Assembly (NCBI GenBank): GCA_947454465.1
Contig: CANGJP010000002.1
Span: 57,268 to 121,267, forward strand
DNA length: 64,000 bases
From: Pseudomonadota bacterium
GTDB taxonomy: Bacteria; Pseudomonadota; Gammaproteobacteria; Steroidobacterales; Steroidobacteraceae
Direction of reading: 5' to 3'
The notes under the pieces are model-generated. The model worked only from the letters and a program-made list of their open reading frames with translations. It made no database searches and had not been told where the DNA came from. The stretch's first letter is position 1. Every line of letters begins with the position of its first letter. The position numbers and the translations under genes were made by a program. Of the stretch, positions 1-10,864 are shown in pieces.

Positions 1-37
1 GCGCATAGGGTCGTGCGATAGTGGCTTTTTCGGCCAT
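1..37 (-). CDS. atpH: ATP synthase F1 subunit delta, N-terminal start only (truncated by window edge)
   Basis: Reverse strand reads ATG from position 37: MAEKATIARPYA..., the typical AtpH N-terminus, directly downstream of atpF. Confidence 0.75.
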   Translation of the reverse strand, partial: MAEKATIARPYA

Positions 38-47
38 GCTTACTCCC

Positions 48-527
48 TTATCCGCGCTCGATTTCAACAGCCAGCTGTTCGATCAGATCAGCATGAGCTT
101 TTGCATCAATTTCACGACCCAAAACCCGCGCTGCACCGGCAATGGCTAAGGTACCGACTTCAGCACGCAACTGATCACGTAAGCGGCCTTTTTCCAGCGA
201 CACTTCTTGCTGTGCATCGCTAATCAACCGCTGCCCTTCAGCCCGCGCGGTATTTTTCGCTTCGTCAACCATTTCATTGGAACGACGATTGGCTTGCTCA
301 ACAATGTTGGCAGCCTTATCGCGCGCTTCTTTAATGATACCAGTCGCTTGAGCCTTGGCCTCCACAAGAGATTGTTGACTCTTGTCTGCAGCACTTAAAC
401 CTTCAGCGATTTTCTTCTGACGCTCTTCAATAGCATTGGTCAGTTCCGGCCAGATAAATTTGACTGAAAACCAGATCAGGATCGCGAATGCGATGCCTTG
501 ACCAATCATAGTTGCATTAAGGTTCAT
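48..527 (-). CDS. atpF: F0F1 ATP synthase subunit B
   Basis: 159 aa; N-terminal TM (MNLNATMIGQGIAFAILIWFSVKFIWP) and long charged helix; operon context. Confidence 0.96.
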   Translation of the reverse strand: MNLNATMIGQGIAFAILIWFSVKFIWPELTNAIEERQKKIAEGLSAADKSQQSLVEAKAQATGIIKEARDKAANIVEQANRRSNEMVDEAKNTARAEGQRLISDAQQEVSLEKGRLRDQLRAEVGTLAIAGAARVLGREIDAKAHADLIEQLAVEIERG

Positions 528-556
528 GGCGGTCCCGCAGTGATGCGCTTAACGAA

Positions 557-892
<336 letters not shown>

Positions 893-899
893 TCAAACT

Positions 900-1745
<846 letters not shown>

Positions 1746-1764
1746 CTACAATCAGTCCCATCCG

Positions 1765-2184
1765 TCAACGCGAGCTACGAAACGCCGCGTAACCATAAAC
1801 AAGAAAACTCACCACATACGCCGCCAGCACATAGGCCGGCTTCAATGCTGGAGAACGAAAAGCAATCACAAGCAAAGCCAAGGTCAGCAGCACCTTAATA
1901 GCCCAGCCCATCACAAAACCCCACATCACTCGGGCCGTCGAAGCACCCACTCCATGCCGGAGCACAGAAAATGCCATATAGGCCGTTGCCAACACGCTAA
2001 CCCCGCCGCCAACCGAAACTGATAATGCCTGCCTGGCACCTAGGGCCAGACCACATACCAATCCCATCAGCGCCGTGGCAAGCACTTGACTGGATACAAC
2101 CACCAAGGCCTGTCGCCTTGCTTTTGTAACCGGGTTACTGATCACCTGAACCACCGGCATAAAAACTGGGCATGAAAAAACCAC
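1765..2184 (-). CDS. atpI: ATP synthase subunit I
   Basis: 139 aa, four predicted TM segments, located directly upstream of atpB. Confidence 0.8.
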   Translation of the reverse strand: MVFSCPVFMPVVQVISNPVTKARRQALVVVSSQVLATALMGLVCGLALGARQALSVSVGGGVSVLATAYMAFSVLRHGVGASTARVMWGFVMGWAIKVLLTLALLVIAFRSPALKPAYVLAAYVVSFLVYGYAAFRSSR

Positions 2185-2357
2185 ACGCTAACGCGATGTG
2201 GCCAATTTCGAATCTCCACCGGCATGGCCGCTGGTGAAGGCCGCGCATTATAGGGAGTGAAAACTTGAGCTTCAAGAAATGCCAAGTAATTTATTTCTCA
2301 AAGATGCTCATTAATGAGGGTTCAGGACTCAGAAACGTCCAAGATCCAGCGCGAAAT

Positions 2358-3260
2358 TCATTTGATTCGGGCAAGAATACCGTCCAGCTCGTCCAGAGTA
2401 TGGTAAGTGATCATCAGCTTCCCACCACCCTTGCTGCTGTGCTGCAACTGAACTTTGGCACCCAGTTTTTCCGCCAAATCACTTTCGAGACGCTTTATGT
2501 CCGGATCCGGCCTAGTCAAAGGGGCATCCGACTCACCTTCATTTTTTTCCATGCGGCGAACCAGCGCTTCGGTATCACGCACTGATAATCCTTTTTTCAC
2601 CACCAGAAAGCCCACTTCAACCTGCCGTCGAACACCGGTCAGTCCGAGCAGGGCACGCGCATGCCCCATTTCCAGTTCGCCTTTTTCCAGCAAACCCTTC
2701 ACCTCGTCAGCCAAGTCCAACAAGCGCAATAAATTAGAAACAGCGGCACGCGAACGACCAACAGCCTCTGCAGCAGTTTGGTGCGTCATCTCAAATTCAC
2801 TGATCAATCGTGCTAGCGCCTTCGCTTCTTCGAGTGGATTTAAATTTTCGCGCTGGATGTTCTCAATGAGTGCCATAGCAATAGCCGATTCATCCGGAAT
2901 ACGACGAATCAATGCCGGCACATCGTGCAGACCTGCCAATTGCGCGGCTCGCCAGCGTCGCTCACCGGCAATGATCTCGTAACGTAACGGCTGTCCGGGC
3001 GTCTGCTCCCCTAATGGACGCACCACAATAGGCTGAATAATGCCTTGCACCTTGATCGACTCGGCCAATTCCTGCAGCGACTCCTGCTGCATATCAATGC
3101 GCGGCTGATACTTACCGCGCTGCAACAAATCCACGGGTAAACGAGCCAGATCGCCATCTCTGGCAACAGCCGGCGCAGCAGCCTCAGGCTGACGGGGCGG
3201 GGGTGTCTGGCTCAGCAACGCGCCGAGACCCCGCCCTAAACTGGAACGCTTGGTGACCAT
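2358..3260 (-). CDS. parB: Chromosome partitioning protein ParB
   Basis: 300 aa; RGLGALL N-terminus, YQPR, GERRWRAAQLAG, ENIQRENLNPLEEA ParB motifs; adjacent to parA. Confidence 0.97.
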   Translation of the reverse strand: MVTKRSSLGRGLGALLSQTPPPRQPEAAAPAVARDGDLARLPVDLLQRGKYQPRIDMQQESLQELAESIKVQGIIQPIVVRPLGEQTPGQPLRYEIIAGERRWRAAQLAGLHDVPALIRRIPDESAIAMALIENIQRENLNPLEEAKALARLISEFEMTHQTAAEAVGRSRAAVSNLLRLLDLADEVKGLLEKGELEMGHARALLGLTGVRRQVEVGFLVVKKGLSVRDTEALVRRMEKNEGESDAPLTRPDPDIKRLESDLAEKLGAKVQLQHSSKGGGKLMITYHTLDELDGILARIK

Positions 3261-3330
3261 AATGTTTCAGTGATGAACTGCAAAAGGATGGGAGTGTACT
3301 CGCGGGCGGCAGCAACACTCCAGCCGAAAT

Positions 3331-4137
3331 CTATACAACGACCTCTCCCACCAACGCCAAACCGGCTTTTCGATCGTCTTCACGACGCAACATTTCCCCT
3401 GCTAGCGCCAGATACGCCAGCGCTCCGCGTGAATCCTTGTCATAGACCAGCGCAGGCTGACCGTGACTGGGCGCCTCCGCCAAGCGTATGTTGCGCGGGA
3501 TCATGGTGCGATACACGCGCTCCCCAAAATGCTCGATTAATTGGCGCGAGACCTCATTAGCAAGATTGTTACGAGGATCATACATCGTGCGCAAGATACC
3601 CTCGATATGCAGCTCTGAATTGGCCGTGGCCTTGATTTGCTCAATGGTATCGACCAATGCAGTCAATCCTTCTAGTGCGTAATATTCACATTGCATGGGA
3701 ATTAATACCGAGTCTGCTGCAACCAATGCGTTGATCGTGAGCATGTTCAAAGACGGTGGGCAATCAATAACAATGACATCGAACTGCGCCCGAATTGTCG
3801 CCAACACATCACGCAACCTCGCCTCAGCACCAGGCTTACCCGTTAATTCGACCTCTGCCGCGACCAGATCCTGATTACCTGGCAACAAAGTAAATTTGCT
3901 GTGTTCAATGGACTGCAAGGCTTGCTCAATCGTGCATTCACCCAATAGCACCTCAGTCAACGAATACTGCAAACCTCGCTTTTCAACGCCACACCCCATG
4001 GTGGCATTACCCTGAGGGTCCATATCAACCAGTAAAACACGCCGCTGTGTAGCAGCCAGCGACGCCGTCAGGTTGACGCTGGTAGTGGTCTTACCCACGC
4101 CCCCCTTCTGATTGGTTATTGCGATGACACGTTTCAT
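3331..4137 (-). CDS. parA: Chromosome partitioning ATPase ParA
   Basis: 268 aa; deviant Walker A NQKGGVGKTTTSVNL, VDMDPQGNATMG. Confidence 0.97.
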   Translation of the reverse strand: MKRVIAITNQKGGVGKTTTSVNLTASLAATQRRVLLVDMDPQGNATMGCGVEKRGLQYSLTEVLLGECTIEQALQSIEHSKFTLLPGNQDLVAAEVELTGKPGAEARLRDVLATIRAQFDVIVIDCPPSLNMLTINALVAADSVLIPMQCEYYALEGLTALVDTIEQIKATANSELHIEGILRTMYDPRNNLANEVSRQLIEHFGERVYRTMIPRNIRLAEAPSHGQPALVYDKDSRGALAYLALAGEMLRREDDRKAGLALVGEVVV

Positions 4138-4263
4138 TAAAGTGCGGATTTAGTGACAATGGACGGTAGACTACTCAAAAAACATTATGGACACGCTATA
4201 AAAATAATTTTCATAAGCGGAGTAGTAACGGTTTGAACACTCCGTTAGCACAACCGCCAGCAA

Positions 4264-4881
4264 TCAACAGCGGCAGAGTTCCACAAGATGCCGCTGCTCG
4301 TCCAGCCCAGGAACTTCCAGCTCGTGAACTGTCACAACCTGCCATCCTTTTGGAACATTGGCTAGTTCGGCTTCAGGATAGCGCCCCTTCATCGCTAGTA
4401 ATCTCCCCTGATCCGCACACAGATGACCACACCAAAGCACGAAATTTTCTATCGAACCCATAGCACGCGACACCACAGAATCAAATCGACGGGCTGGCCG
4501 ATAATCCTGCGCCCGAGTGTGCAGCACAGCAACATTTTGTAGTTTCATAACCTGCACAGCGTGCGCAACGAATCTTAACTTCTTGTTAATCGAATCAACC
4601 AATAAAAATTCTTTATCTGGATTGACTACCGCTAGAGGCAATCCTGGAAAGCCGGCCCCGGTGCCGATGTCGGCAATATAAGTACCATGCAAATAGGGCT
4701 GAATCGACAAGCTGTCTAACAGGTGCTTACTCTGCTGCTGATGCGGATCGCGAATTGCTGTGAGATTAATGCGCTGATTCCAATCATTGAGTTCGTGCAA
4801 CAATGTCTGCAACGCAGCACAACGATCTTTGTCCAACGACAAACCAAATTGCGCAGCTGCCTTAACTAAGGTGTCGCTCAT
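4264..4881 (-). CDS. rsmG: 16S rRNA (guanine(527)-N(7))-methyltransferase RsmG
   Basis: 205 aa; IADIGTGAGFPGLPLAV, RAMGSIENFVLWCGHL; located upstream of parA. Confidence 0.95.
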   Translation of the reverse strand: MSDTLVKAAAQFGLSLDKDRCAALQTLLHELNDWNQRINLTAIRDPHQQQSKHLLDSLSIQPYLHGTYIADIGTGAGFPGLPLAVVNPDKEFLLVDSINKKLRFVAHAVQVMKLQNVAVLHTRAQDYRPARRFDSVVSRAMGSIENFVLWCGHLCADQGRLLAMKGRYPEAELANVPKGWQVVTVHELEVPGLDEQRHLVELCRC

Positions 4882-4923
4882 ATTCTGATCTGTTGCTTAC
4901 TTTATAAATTGGCAGTAAAGAAA

Positions 4924-4942
4924 AGGCCGGGAGCGCCGGCCT
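4924..4942 (-). terminator. Intrinsic terminator-like hairpin downstream of cytochrome c4 gene
   Basis: Minus strand AGGCCGG-CGCTC-CCGGCCT followed by TTTCTTT. Confidence 0.75.
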
Positions 4943-4973
4943 CTTACTCATAAAACAGACTGACAACGAATCT

Positions 4974-5624
4974 TTATTTTTTGCACTGACCACTGTCTGC
5001 AATTTGCTTGGTATCACACAAACCAGTCTGACTGGCATAAAAAGCAGCAATCGATTCGATATCCTTATCCGCCAACGCACCGACAATACCCGACATGATG
5101 GCATTTTTGCGCTTACCGCTCTTATAGTCACGTAACGCCTGTACCAGATAATCAGCATGCTGACCGGCCAGGTTGGGATATTCAGGACCTACTGGCTGAC
5201 CATCGGCACCATGACAAGCGGTACATACGGCCGCAGCGGCGGGTGCTGTACCAACTACAGGGGTCTTGCGTGGCCCTTTACCGGCAAAGAAAGCGGCCAT
5301 GTCAGCACGGTCCTGCTCGCTGTTACTCGCTGCATGAGCATGCATCGTAGGATGCGCACGGTCACCTGAGGCGTATTCTTTCAATGCAGCAACCAGATAG
5401 GCCGACTGCTGACCACCTAACTTTGGCACGCTGTAAGTGGGCGAAGCGTTCTTATAGTTAGGGATGCCGTGGCAACCCTGGCAGGTATAAGCCAGTGTTT
5501 TACCTCGCGCAGCATCTCCCTCAGCATGAGCGACCATTGTCGGTGCAAACAACACAAGCACCGCACCCATCAGCAAAGTCAAACGAACCTGCATATCCAC
5601 TCTCCAGACAATCTTTAGGGCCAC
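4974..5624 (-). CDS. Cytochrome c4-like dihaem c-type cytochrome
   Basis: 216 aa; signal peptide; two CxxCH motifs (CQGCH, CTACH) with repeated NLAGQHADYLVQALRDYKSG-type domains. Confidence 0.9.
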   Translation of the reverse strand: MALKIVWRVDMQVRLTLLMGAVLVLFAPTMVAHAEGDAARGKTLAYTCQGCHGIPNYKNASPTYSVPKLGGQQSAYLVAALKEYASGDRAHPTMHAHAASNSEQDRADMAAFFAGKGPRKTPVVGTAPAAAAVCTACHGADGQPVGPEYPNLAGQHADYLVQALRDYKSGKRKNAIMSGIVGALADKDIESIAAFYASQTGLCDTKQIADSGQCKK

Positions 5625-5743
5625 TGGTTACTCGCGCAAAACGATGCCCATTCAAAACAGCTTGCTTCAAGCCCTTTAATCTTAGCGGAAAGCTACCGCC
5701 GGTGGAAATCATCAGGACAGTAACCGGCTTTTCGCAAAACAAA

Positions 5744-5769
5744 AGGCGCTTTGAATCAGCAAAGCGCCT
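5744..5769 (-). terminator. Intrinsic terminator-like hairpin downstream of rpmE
   Basis: Perfect 10-bp arms AGGCGCTTTG / CAAAGCGCCT; minus strand continues TTTGTTTTG. Confidence 0.75.
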
Positions 5770-5824
5770 CGTGCTTGAATTCCAAGGGCTTAAGTGTACA
5801 CAGCCCTAACATAGTAAGAAGCGT

Positions 5825-6025
5825 TTAGCCGCGCGTATATTTCTTACGGAACTTATCTACTCGGCCACCAGTATCAACAGTCTTCTGCTTACCGGTATAG
5901 AACGGGTGGCAGTTAGAACACACTTCGAGCTGCAGATTATTACCTGTGGAACGCGTAGTGAACGCGTTTCCACAACTGCATGTCACGGTGATGTCTTTGT
6001 ATTCAGGATGAATGCCGGCTTTCAT
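5825..6025 (-). CDS. rpmE: 50S ribosomal protein L31 (zinc-binding, C+ form)
   Basis: 66 aa; [22 protein letters not shown]...[13 protein letters not shown]; four Cys as in the C+ form. Confidence 0.97.
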   Translation of the reverse strand: MKAGIHPEYKDITVTCSCGNAFTTRSTGNNLQLEVCSNCHPFYTGKQKTVDTGGRVDKFRKKYTRG

Positions 6026-6061
6026 GACTGTATCGGGCGCGAAGCCCTGTTCCAGAAAAAT

Positions 6062-6088
6062 GGGGCGCGCAGTGTAGCTGTGCGCCCC
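6062..6088 (-). terminator. Hairpin + T-tract in front of rpmE (terminator or leader structure)
   Basis: Arms GGGGCGCGCAG / CTGTGCGCCCC (one non-Watson-Crick pair), loop TGTAG; minus strand continues ATTTTTCTGG about 36 nt before the rpmE ATG. Confidence 0.5.
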
Positions 6089-6129
6089 CTATTGCGCAAG
6101 ATAACTAGATACATCCCTGAGCGGTACTA

Positions 6130-6591
6130 TTAACTAGCCCAGCGCAGGCAAACCCTCACACCGCAGCAGCCGAACGCAAACCACAAAAATTTTGCGACAC
6201 CCCTCTCTTTCAAGAGAGAAACTCAAGACTAATTCGGTTATCCACAAAAGCTGTGGATAAGTCTGTGCATGAATACGTAACAAGACTGTCAAAATAGCGT
6301 CATTGCATCGATTTTGTAGGTGTGGTTAAAAATTAACCAGCATAATTTTTCATATAAATCATTAACTTATAGATACCGCTTAAGACTTAGCTTGCTAAAT
6401 GATCACCAAGGCCTGATACCATATGGACCGGTCGGTGGATGTGCATAAACCCTTTTTCTGATTTGCAAAAGCCGAGGAATATGTCAAGAAAAAAAGAGAC
6501 TTTAATCACACTTTAAACTTGCCAACGTCGTGCACGTAAGCCAACACAAGGGTAGCAACCGGTAAACTCCTAAATTCGACCGGCCGAAACC
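6130..6591. other. Candidate chromosomal replication origin (oriC)
   Basis: Noncoding gap with three boxes matching TTATNCACA (TTATCCACA 6238-6246; inverted copy TGTGGATAA 6252-6260; TGTGCATAA 6440-6448), one-mismatch boxes at 6321-6329, 6502-6510 and 6264-6272, and an AT-rich tract ~6310-6375; near rsmG-parA-parB-atp. Confidence 0.65.
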
Positions 6592-7737
6592 CTATCGATC
6601 AAGGAATAAAGACACCAAATCGTTCAAAAACCTTCTGCCCAACTCAGTGGGAAGCCAGACCGAGTCCGGCCCAAGTTCCAACAAACCGCGTTGTTGGGCC
6701 GTTGCCAATTGACTTGCAATAGTTGCCCATTCCAAACCAGTACGCTGCACAAATAAAGACTGGGTAAAGCCCTCGCGCAACCGTAAAGCATTCAGCATGA
6801 ATTCAAACGGTAACTCCGCGGAAGCTACCGGCGCATTTAAGACAACCCTTTGCTGCGCAGAGCTGAGCAGGTATTGGCGTGGTTGTTTTTGCCGCTCAGT
6901 ACGCATGATGTGTCCATTGCGGGTTAATTTGCCATGAGCACCGGCACCAATTCCCAGATAGTCACCGAACTGCCAGTAATTCATGTTATGCACTGACTGA
7001 CAGCCTGCTTGCGCATAAGCAGACACCTCGTATTGTCTAAATCCTGCTGCTGCCAACACTGCCTGACACTCCATCTGCATGGCATAACAATCCTCATCAT
7101 CAGGCAATTGTGGTGGCCGATGAAAAAACGGTGTGCCTGGCTCGAGCGTCAACTGGTAATGAGAAATATGTGTGGGTGAAAGTGCGATAGCCTGATGTAA
7201 ATCAGATAAAGCTGCCTCAACATTTTGCCCTGACAAGCCATACATCAAGTCAAGATTGAAATTATCGATACCCGCACGACGGATTTCATCAACGGCCATC
7301 GCAATGTCATCCTTGCCATGTATTCGACCCAGCTGGTTAAGCTGCCGCGGGTCGAAGCTTTGCGCGCCAAGCGAGACGCGATTAACACCAGCATCACGAT
7401 ATGCGGCAAATCGCCCATGTTCGATCGTTCCAGGATTGGCTTCCAACGTAATTTCAAGATCAGGACTGACGGGCAATCGAACTTTAATTTCAGCTAACAA
7501 GCGCGCGATACTTTCAGGACTGAATAAACTCGGTGTACCACCACCCATGAAGATTGAAACGAGTGGACGGTATTCATGCTCGGTGATATCCAGCGAAAGA
7601 TCTTCAAGCAGTACGTCAACGTATCGCTGCTCAGGGATTTGCACCGGCGCCTTGTGTGAATTGAAATCACAATAAGGGCACTTTTGAACACACCAGGGAA
7701 AATGGATGTATAGCGCCAGTGGCGGCACAGTCAACAC
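6592..7737 (-). CDS. hemW: Radical SAM family haem chaperone HemW
   Basis: 381 aa; LYIHFPWCVQKCPYCDFNSH radical SAM motif, FMGGGTPSLFS. Confidence 0.95.
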   Translation of the reverse strand: MLTVPPLALYIHFPWCVQKCPYCDFNSHKAPVQIPEQRYVDVLLEDLSLDITEHEYRPLVSIFMGGGTPSLFSPESIARLLAEIKVRLPVSPDLEITLEANPGTIEHGRFAAYRDAGVNRVSLGAQSFDPRQLNQLGRIHGKDDIAMAVDEIRRAGIDNFNLDLMYGLSGQNVEAALSDLHQAIALSPTHISHYQLTLEPGTPFFHRPPQLPDDEDCYAMQMECQAVLAAAGFRQYEVSAYAQAGCQSVHNMNYWQFGDYLGIGAGAHGKLTRNGHIMRTERQKQPRQYLLSSAQQRVVLNAPVASAELPFEFMLNALRLREGFTQSLFVQRTGLEWATIASQLATAQQRGLLELGPDSVWLPTELGRRFLNDLVSLFLDR

Positions 7738-8330
7738 TGTCGCACCGAAGATAACGCACCTACCAACATCTGTAATGCTTGCGCCCGATGACTGATGGCA
7801 TTTTTCAGATCGACACTAATTTGCGCAGCAGTACACCCATATTCAGTTAACCAAAAAATCGGATCATAACCAAACCCACCCGTGCCCTGTGCACAACGAG
7901 CAATGCATCCTTCCCAACTGGCCTCACATATGACTGGCTCCGTGTCTACCGCATTACGCACATAAACCAATGCACAACGATAACGTGCTGTACGTTGCTG
8001 ATCGGCAACCGTCTCAAGGGCATACAGCAGCTTATTTAAATTATCTGTATCGCTTGCTTGATCACCGGCATAGCGCGCCGAATAAATACCAGGCGCGCCG
8101 CCAAGGGCATCAACCTCAATTCCAGAATCATCGGCAATTGCAGGTAATCCAGACGCACATGCAGCCTGTCGCGCTTTCAATAACGCATTAGCCACGAAGG
8201 TATTGCCGTCTTCAATTACTTCTTCGGAAGTGAACTGTGACTTCGGCAATACTTCAAAGCCAAAAGGCTGCAGCATCGCCTGAAGTTCACGTAACTTCCC
8301 TGCATTATTTGTAGCAAGTACAACACGCAT
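7731..8330 (-). CDS. rdgB: XTP/dITP diphosphatase (RdgB/HAM1)
   Basis: 199 aa; VLATNNAGKLRELQAML, ADDSGIEVDALGGAPGIYSARYAG, SHRAQAL. Confidence 0.97.
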   Translation of the reverse strand: MRVVLATNNAGKLRELQAMLQPFGFEVLPKSQFTSEEVIEDGNTFVANALLKARQAACASGLPAIADDSGIEVDALGGAPGIYSARYAGDQASDTDNLNKLLYALETVADQQRTARYRCALVYVRNAVDTEPVICEASWEGCIARCAQGTGGFGYDPIFWLTEYGCTAAQISVDLKNAISHRAQALQMLVGALSSVRQC

Positions 8331-9082
8331 CAGCGCGAAGTTACTTCAGTTTGCAGTGACTCTAACTGCAGCGCATGCAATTGATTAATCCCTTGCACGG
8401 CAATATTAAGCAACGCATCTAATTCATGACGGTGCAATGCATGACCTTCAGCCGTACCCTGAATTTCTACAAATCCACCGCCATTATTCATCACAATATT
8501 CATGTCTGTTTCAGCACTGGAATCTTCCGCATAGTCTAGATCCAGCACAGGCTGCCCTGACCAAATGCCGACCGATATAGCCGCCACCTGCGCATGAATC
8601 GGGTTGACTCGAATCAGGCTTTTTCGTAGCAAGGAATCAACTGCATCGACCATCGCAACGTAGGCACCGGTGATAGCGGCAGTACGGGTGCCACCATCAG
8701 CCTGCAGGACATCACAATCAATAGTAATCGTACGCTCCCCCAACCCTTTCAAGTCAATGACCGCGCGCAAAGCGCGACCAATAAGACGCTGAATTTCCTG
8801 AGTGCGCCCTGTTTGCTTACCCTTAGCGGCTTCGCGGGGCGAGCGAGTATGTGTTGCTCGCGGTAACATGCCGTACTCCGCCGTAACCCAACCCTGTGCC
8901 TTACCACGTAGGAAAGAAGGGACACTTTCTTCTACTGAAGCTGTACACAACACGCGCGTCTGACCAAATTCCACCAACACCGACCCCTCGGCATGACGGG
9001 TAAAGCCACGAGTAAATTTGACTGAGCGCAATTCATCACCGGCTCGACCGCTGGGCCGAGTAGTAGCCTGACTGGAATTCAT
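8330..9082 (-). CDS. rph: Ribonuclease PH
   Basis: Start ATG at 9082 ([40 protein letters not shown]...) fits better than the 9175 ORF start, which would overlap the PP2C gene; [45 protein letters not shown]. Confidence 0.96.
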   Translation of the reverse strand: MNSSQATTRPSGRAGDELRSVKFTRGFTRHAEGSVLVEFGQTRVLCTASVEESVPSFLRGKAQGWVTAEYGMLPRATHTRSPREAAKGKQTGRTQEIQRLIGRALRAVIDLKGLGERTITIDCDVLQADGGTRTAAITGAYVAMVDAVDSLLRKSLIRVNPIHAQVAAISVGIWSGQPVLDLDYAEDSSAETDMNIVMNNGGGFVEIQGTAEGHALHRHELDALLNIAVQGINQLHALQLESLQTEVTSR

Positions 9083-9104
9083 ATTCGACCTAAATGAGTT
9101 TGGG

Positions 9105-9842
9105 TTACAAACACCGAAGCACAGCTGCGGTGGAATTATCACTATACGGTGCGGAAGCAGATATTGCTCGCTCACCTAGTTTTTCTAGCGCAGTTTGCAA
9201 CACCGCATGGTTGCGCGCAAAGTCAGCAATCTCAAAGTCTTTAAGACCTGACCAGATGCCATCTGTACATAGCAGCAGCATATCACCCGAGTACACGCGC
9301 TTAAATCCACTGATACTCATTTCAGGAATTCCCATATCCCCGCCTAGACAACATTCCACAAAATTTCGCATGGGATGACGAGGAATTTCTGCTTCGGTAA
9401 TCCTGCCCTGACTGAGCAGAACTTCCATATGACTATGATCCCGAGTACGTTCCACCACTTGATGGTCTCGTAGATGATAAACACGACTATCACCCACATG
9501 CGCCCAATACGCTAACCCATCCTGCAGGAGACATAGCGCTACGGTGGCACGCGGTCTGGATTCCAATGATCTACCCATACCCACATTGACCACGGCCTCA
9601 TGGGCACGCCCCAAAGCAAGATGGATGAATCCCAGTGGATCCAACATAGGTGTTTGCTGCTCTGCGAAAGCGTCACGGATGGTTTGCAGCCCTGTAAGTG
9701 CAGCCAGACTGCCATCAGCATGCCCACCCATGCCATCCAAGACCAGTAACAATGTCGTCGGTCCTGAAGTAAAAATACCGACACGATCCTGATTATCGCC
9801 TCGATCACCGAGCAAACTGATCTGTGCACATTCGACTTGCAA
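9105..9842 (-). CDS. PP2C-family serine/threonine protein phosphatase
   Basis: 245 aa; [59 protein letters not shown]. Confidence 0.92.
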   Translation of the reverse strand: MQVECAQISLLGDRGDNQDRVGIFTSGPTTLLLVLDGMGGHADGSLAALTGLQTIRDAFAEQQTPMLDPLGFIHLALGRAHEAVVNVGMGRSLESRPRATVALCLLQDGLAYWAHVGDSRVYHLRDHQVVERTRDHSHMEVLLSQGRITEAEIPRHPMRNFVECCLGGDMGIPEMSISGFKRVYSGDMLLLCTDGIWSGLKDFEIADFARNHAVLQTALEKLGERAISASAPYSDNSTAAVLRCL

Positions 9843-9994
9843 AAAACACTCCGAAAAGAACTACGCAGCATCGATGCTGCTACACTTAGAAGTCAGCTTT
9901 ATATCAGCGCGATGCTGGGAAAAAAAGCACCTTTAGCGATATCCTTCACAGATAAACTCATCCCAACATTCATTATGACCACTAAGAGTAATTC

Positions 9995-10861
9995 ATGATT
10001 CGCAGCATGACTGGTTTTGCCCGGCAAGAATGCCAGGGCGAGTGGGGCACGCTAGTGTGTGAAATTCGCACCGTTAATCACCGCTTCCTTGAAATATCAC
10101 TGCGCCTGCCTGAAGAGTTACGTGCGCTCGACACCGAATTACGTCAAGTAATCAGTAATGCTTTACGGCGCGGCAAAGTTGATATGAGCCTGCATTTAAA
10201 ATCCAGTAATGGAAACATGTCCATTCAAGAGCTCAACATCGACATCTTGAATGCTCTTAATGCACGCCTCACTGCGGTACGCCACACTTTACAGGCTGAA
10301 GCCCCCATCAGCGCGCTGGATGTTTTGCGATGGCCCGGGGTACTTAAAGAAGGCGAACGCGATAGCAGCCCACTGCTTGTCACGGCACAAGATCTAATTA
10401 CCCAAACCCTAATAGAACTGAACGAAATGCGCAGCCGAGAAGGCTCCCGTATACACGAATTACTCGAGCAACGCTGCGCCGCTATCGCCGCGCAAGTGGC
10501 CGTTGTCAAAACCAGATTGCCAGATATTGCCAACCGTCAACGCGAGCGCATTTTGGCACGGCTAACGACCCTCAGCGCTCAAGTAGACCAAGATCGGATC
10601 GAACAAGAGCTCGTGATCTTGGCACATAAAATGGACGTGGATGAAGAAATGGACCGACTGAGCAGTCATCTTGTTGAAATCCGTAGTGTAATTGCCTCTA
10701 ATGAGCCGGCAGGCCGTAGGCTGGATTTCTTGATGCAGGAACTCAATCGCGAAGCCAATACACTATCCTCCAAATCACAGGATGCCGATACCACTCGTGC
10801 TGCTGTTGAAGTAAAAGTGATCATCGAGCAAATGCGCGAACAGATTCAGAACGTGGAATAA
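9995..10861 (+). CDS. yicC: YicC-family endoribonuclease-like protein
   Basis: 288 aa; MIRSMTGFARQE, GTLVCEIRTVNHRFLEISLRLPEELR, GRRLDFLMQELNREANTLSSKS. Confidence 0.95.
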   Translation: MIRSMTGFARQECQGEWGTLVCEIRTVNHRFLEISLRLPEELRALDTELRQVISNALRRGKVDMSLHLKSSNGNMSIQELNIDILNALNARLTAVRHTLQAEAPISALDVLRWPGVLKEGERDSSPLLVTAQDLITQTLIELNEMRSREGSRIHELLEQRCAAIAAQVAVVKTRLPDIANRQRERILARLTTLSAQVDQDRIEQELVILAHKMDVDEEMDRLSSHLVEIRSVIASNEPAGRRLDFLMQELNREANTLSSKSQDADTTRAAVEVKVIIEQMREQIQNVE

Positions 10862-10864
10862 TCG

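Noticed and set aside
2455-2982. 175-aa plus-strand ORF overlapping parB
   Set aside because: Fully antisense to a clear parB; composition is low-quality Ser/Arg-rich, typical of a shadow ORF.
3255-3280. Possible parS site near parB (TGTTTCA at the parB start)
   Set aside because: Only one half-site is present; the palindromic TGTTTCACGTGAAACA partner is missing. No full parS was spotted elsewhere by eye.
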